Assembly: GCA_905372875.1 (NCBI GenBank)
Contig: CAJPQU010000030.1
Coordinates: forward strand, 1 to 15,621
Reading direction: 5' to 3'
Origin: an uncultured Schwartzia sp.
GTDB lineage: Bacteria; Bacillota; Negativicutes; Selenomonadales; Selenomonadaceae
Length of the DNA: 15,621 bases
Below the pieces are notes generated by a model, which saw only the letters and a program-made list of their open reading frames with translations, was not told where the DNA came from and searched no databases. The position numbers and the translations under genes are program-made. This document shows, one piece after another, positions 13,662 to 15,621 of this stretch (its first letter is position 1; every line of letters starts with the position of its first letter).

Positions 13662-13748
13662 CGGGCGTGATAAGAACCGCGGTGGGGAGATTTTCTTCTG
13701 ACAGCGGGATACGGGTGCGGGGCAACGCTTTTTCGGGAAAGAAGGGGC

Positions 13749-13777
13749 TTGCCTCGCACTTTTCGTTATGGTATAAT
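13749..13777 (+). promoter_or_regulatory. Promoter of rpmE
   Basis: TTGCCT (13749-13754), 17-bp spacer and a perfect TATAAT (13772-13777). The start would be near 13784, giving a leader of about 140 nt before rpmE, long for a ribosomal protein gene. Confidence 0.78.
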
Positions 13778-13783
13778 CACGTT

Positions 13784-13922
13784 ACTAACGGACGGGCTGC
13801 CGTCTGTTTTTCATGCACAGGGCCGGTTCCCCTAAGCGGGATGCCGGTAAACCAAGCGCTTATCAAAAGGGCTTGTATCTTACCCGGCAAGGTTTTGCCC
13901 ATGGGGAAAAGCGAGGTGTAAA
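13784..13922 (+). promoter_or_regulatory. Structured rpmE leader, possible L31 autoregulatory RNA
   Basis: The leader begins almost at once with a hairpin (ACGGACGG 13788-13795 with CCGTCTGT 13800-13807) running into TTTTT. Three more candidate stems follow: GCCGG/CCGGT with inner CCC/GGG (13822-13848), CAAGC/GCTTG (13853-13875), and GGCAA/TTGCC (13886-13899) flanked by CCC and GGG. Structured leaders that bind the gene product are known for L31 in several bacterial groups. Whether this is one of those classes cannot be decided by eye. Alternatively the first hairpin is only a leftover terminator of the upstream gene. Confidence 0.42.
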
Positions 13923-13925
13923 ATG

Positions 13926-14126
13926 ATGAAAGAGAATATTCACCCGGAATACTTTGAAGCGACGGTGACCTGTGGCTGCGGCAACACGTTCACGACGGGC
14001 TCCACGAAGAAGGAGCTCCGGGTCGATGTCTGCTCGAAATGCCATCCGTTCTTTACGGGCCGTCAGCGCGGTCAGGCGAAGGGCGGCCGCATCGAACGGT
14101 TTAAGCAGCGTTACGGCAAGGACTAA
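13926..14126 (+). CDS. rpmE: 50S ribosomal protein L31, zinc-binding type
   Basis: This 66-aa ribosomal protein is the zinc-containing (C+) form of bL31, which bridges the large and small subunits. The zinc ligands are visible as CGC near the N-terminus and CSKC in the middle (C16, C18, C36, C39). The family blocks IHPEY, GNTFTTGS and CHPFFTGRQ are intact, and the C-terminus GRIERFKQRYG is typical. Two ATG codons stand in tandem (13923 and 13926). I chose the second because it gives the standard 66-aa form beginning MKENIHP and a better distance (7 nt) from GAGGTG. It has its own promoter, a structured leader and a strong terminator. Keeping all four cysteines suggests the copy used when zinc is sufficient; no zinc-independent paralogue is in the window. 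Confidence 0.97.
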   Translation: MKENIHPEYFEATVTCGCGNTFTTGSTKKELRVDVCSKCHPFFTGRQRGQAKGGRIERFKQRYGKD

Positions 14127-14132
14127 AGCGCA

Positions 14133-14169
14133 GGGGCAGGGCAGAAAATGCCCTGCCTCGTTTGTTTTT
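14133..14169 (+). terminator. Terminator after rpmE
   Basis: GGGGCAGGGCA (14133-14143) pairs with TGCCCTGCCTC (14149-14159), 11 bp with one G-U, around a GAAAA loop. TTTGTTTTT follows within 2 nt. It lies just past the rpmE stop. Confidence 0.88.
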
Positions 14170-14205
14170 CGCATTTACCGATGCGAAGATAAGGAGGAAT
14201 TTGCG

Positions 14206-15186
14206 TTGGCAGCAGATACATTGCTGGTAGGCGGGCAGGCGGTCATTGAGGGTGTGATGATGCGCGGCGCGGGTCAGGTAGCGACAGCGGTGCGGGAGCC
14301 TTCGGGGCGGATCATCGTGGACGCCCGGGCAGTGACGTCCATCGCCGAACGCTATCCTCTTTTGAAAAAGCCTTTTCTGCGGGGCGTCGTGGTGTTGGGG
14401 GAATCCCTGACGCTGGGCATGAAGTCGCTGGCTTATTCGGCGAAGATGGCCGGGGAAGAAGAGGATACGCTTTCCGATCGGGAACTTTTGGGGACGATGG
14501 CCGTTGCCTTCCTTTTGGCTGTGGGTCTCTTTGTGGTGATTCCTACAGGGGCAGCACGGCTCTTTCGGGAGGTGACAGAGGCCCCGCTGGCCTTGAATCT
14601 CTTTGAGGGCGCGCTGCGGCTCCTGATCTTTCTCGGCTATCTGGCCATCATTGCCCGAATGAAGGGTATCTACCGAGTATTTCAGTATCATGGGGCGGAG
14701 CATAAGACGATCCATGCCTACGAAGGGGGAGGGCCGCTGACAGTGGAGAACGTGCAGCGCTTCTCCCGGCTTCATCCCCGCTGCGGGACGTCATTTTTGC
14801 TCATCGTCATGCTGGTGAGCATCTTGGTTTTTGCCTTTTTGGGCTGGCCGGATCTCGTTACCCGGATCCTCAGCCGGGTGCTGCTCCTGCCGGTGGTGGC
14901 GGGAATTTCCTACGAGATCATCCGTTTGGCGGGGCGCTCTCAGAACGCGCTCCTTCATACGGCGCTTTTGCCGGGCTTGTGGCTGCAAAAGCTGACCACG
15001 AATCCTCCGGCGGACGAGATGGTGGAGGTGGCTATCGCCTCTTTGGCGGCGGTATTGCCGGAGGAAGAGCGGAGACGGATGGGACTTCCCGCGGACGGTG
15101 TGGTGTACGGCATGGCGGGGCATACCGCAGAAGCTGCGCCTGAAGGGGCGGAAGAACCTGCGCCCGGGGCGGCGGCTATAGGATAA
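14206..15186 (+). CDS. DUF1385 membrane protein (YqhQ family)
   Basis: This 326-aa membrane protein belongs to the DUF1385/YqhQ family, whose function is not established. Conserved blocks are clear: GGQAVIEGVMMRG (9-21), FQYHGAEHKTIHAYE (159-173), HPRCGTSFL (190-198), SYEIIRLAGRS (235-245) and the C-terminal ADEMVEVAIASL. Four or more hydrophobic segments are seen (about 94-116, 133-151, 196-216, 222-238). The many His, Glu and Cys residues in the conserved blocks suggest a metal site, which is inference. The start is TTG at 14206, with AAGGAGG about 9 nt upstream. An open frame runs further up to 13972, but that would overlap rpmE in another frame and its composition is unlike protein. The Ala/Glu/Pro-rich C-terminal tail (from about 300) looks non-conserved. 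It lies between rpmE and prfA, a common order in Clostridia and relatives. Confidence 0.9.
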   Translation: MAADTLLVGGQAVIEGVMMRGAGQVATAVREPSGRIIVDARAVTSIAERYPLLKKPFLRGVVVLGESLTLGMKSLAYSAKMAGEEEDTLSDRELLGTMAVAFLLAVGLFVVIPTGAARLFREVTEAPLALNLFEGALRLLIFLGYLAIIARMKGIYRVFQYHGAEHKTIHAYEGGGPLTVENVQRFSRLHPRCGTSFLLIVMLVSILVFAFLGWPDLVTRILSRVLLLPVVAGISYEIIRLAGRSQNALLHTALLPGLWLQKLTTNPPADEMVEVAIASLAAVLPEEERRRMGLPADGVVYGMAGHTAEAAPEGAEEPAPGAAAIG

Positions 15187-15260
15187 ACCTAGGATCCGCC
15201 GGGACTCGATGTGTGTCAACCGGAGCGCCGCACCATGACAGAACGATGGAGTGTGGGGAC

Positions 15261-15621
15261 GTGCGGGAAAAATTGCAGGCGTTAGAAGATAAATATCGAG
15301 AGCTGGAATCCCTCTTGGGCGACCCGGATACTTTGGCCGATGTGGCCCGATGGCGTCGGGTGAGCCGGGAACACGCGCAGCTTTTGCCGGTGGTGGAGAA
15401 GTTTCGCACCTACAAAGATGTCATGGCGGAGCTGGCGGAGAATACGGAACTTCTCAACGAAGGGCCGGAAGATGATTTGCGTCGGATGCTGTTGGAAGAA
15501 ATCAGCGTACTCAAAGAACGGCAGGCCGACTTGGAGAAAGAATTTCCCCTGCTGCTTCTCCCGAAAGATCCCAATGACGATAAGAATGTCATCGTGGAGA
15601 TACGAGGGGGCGTAGGGGGGG
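15261..15621 (+). CDS. prfA: Peptide chain release factor 1, N-terminal part (cut by window end)
   Basis: The first 120 codons are present; the frame is open at the window edge. The sequence starts REKLQALEDKYRELESLLGDP, the usual helical N-terminal domain of RF-1, and reaches IVEIRGGVGG, the start of the conserved core (EIR(A/G)GxGGDE). The codon-recognition (PxT) and GGQ motifs lie beyond the window, so RF-1 rather than RF-2 is called from the N-terminal pattern and from the rpmE-DUF1385-prfA context. The start chosen is GTG 15261 with GGAG 9 nt upstream. An in-frame ATG at 15246 would add five residues but lacks a good ribosome binding site. It terminates translation at UAA and UAG by peptidyl-tRNA hydrolysis. 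Confidence 0.92.
   Translation, partial: MREKLQALEDKYRELESLLGDPDTLADVARWRRVSREHAQLLPVVEKFRTYKDVMAELAENTELLNEGPEDDLRRMLLEEISVLKERQADLEKEFPLLLLPKDPNDDKNVIVEIRGGVGG

Noticed and set aside
13972..14205. N-terminal extension of the DUF1385 frame
   Set aside because: It overlaps rpmE in another frame, is Arg/Ser-rich, and the family begins at the TTG with a good ribosome binding site at 14206.
14101..14775. Open frame of 224 codons on the minus strand opposite DUF1385
   Set aside because: No recognisable pattern, and it runs through the rpmE terminator and the conserved DUF1385 blocks.
1..15621. CRISPR arrays, insertion sequences, tRNA or rRNA genes, DnaA-box clusters
   Set aside because: Reading through the window showed no regular repeat-spacer pattern, transposase, tRNA-like fold or cluster of TTATCCACA boxes.

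Overview
The window looks like chromosome from a member of the Bacillota (Firmicutes) with fairly high GC (well over 50 % by eye). Signs of this are strong AGGAGG-type ribosome binding sites, sigma-A style promoters with 17-bp spacers, a YabE-type 3D-domain protein beside tatD and metG, a YjfB-family motility protein, and an rpmE / DUF1385 (YqhQ) / prfA cluster. A motile Negativicutes (for example Selenomonadaceae) would fit, but that is inference; no rRNA or other decisive marker is present. No mobile element, CRISPR array, tRNA or rRNA gene was seen.

Layout. (1) 1-4270, minus strand: metG, tatD and a DUF348/3D-domain cell-wall protein, a gene order conserved in many Firmicutes. The 3D gene has its own consensus promoter and a long structured leader that resembles a c-di-AMP (ydaO-type) riboswitch. 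(2) 4301-4992, plus strand: a decayed NimA-like flavoprotein gene with two frame-disrupting lesions, behind an operator-like dyad and a terminator-like hairpin. A perfect parS palindrome overlaps its last codons, then a bidirectional terminator follows. (3) 5055-10144, minus strand: a four-gene ABC importer operon of the ferric iron / 2-aminoethylphosphonate type: lipoprotein binding protein, ATPase, fused double permease, second ATPase. It has a good promoter and a dyad in the leader. (4) 10342-12736, plus strand: a TPR plus GT41 (SPINDLY/OGT-like) glycosyltransferase, a YjfB-type small motility protein and a double zinc-ribbon protein. (5) 12861-13661: a lone amino-acid-type binding lipoprotein. 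(6) 13749-15621: rpmE with a structured leader, a DUF1385 membrane protein, and the 5' part of prfA, cut by the window end.

How it fits together. The parS site, together with metG-tatD-yabE and rpmE-prfA (both origin-proximal in Bacillus subtilis), suggests this stretch lies near the replication origin and in the ParB-loaded part of the chromosome. The housekeeping genes (translation, tRNA charging, cell-wall turnover) are interspersed with accessory uptake and surface or flagellar modification genes. I did not find a clearly new multi-gene system. The points most worth checking are the parS site inside the nim pseudogene, the 3D-gene and rpmE leaders, the two-ATPase importer, and the GT41-YjfB pairing.
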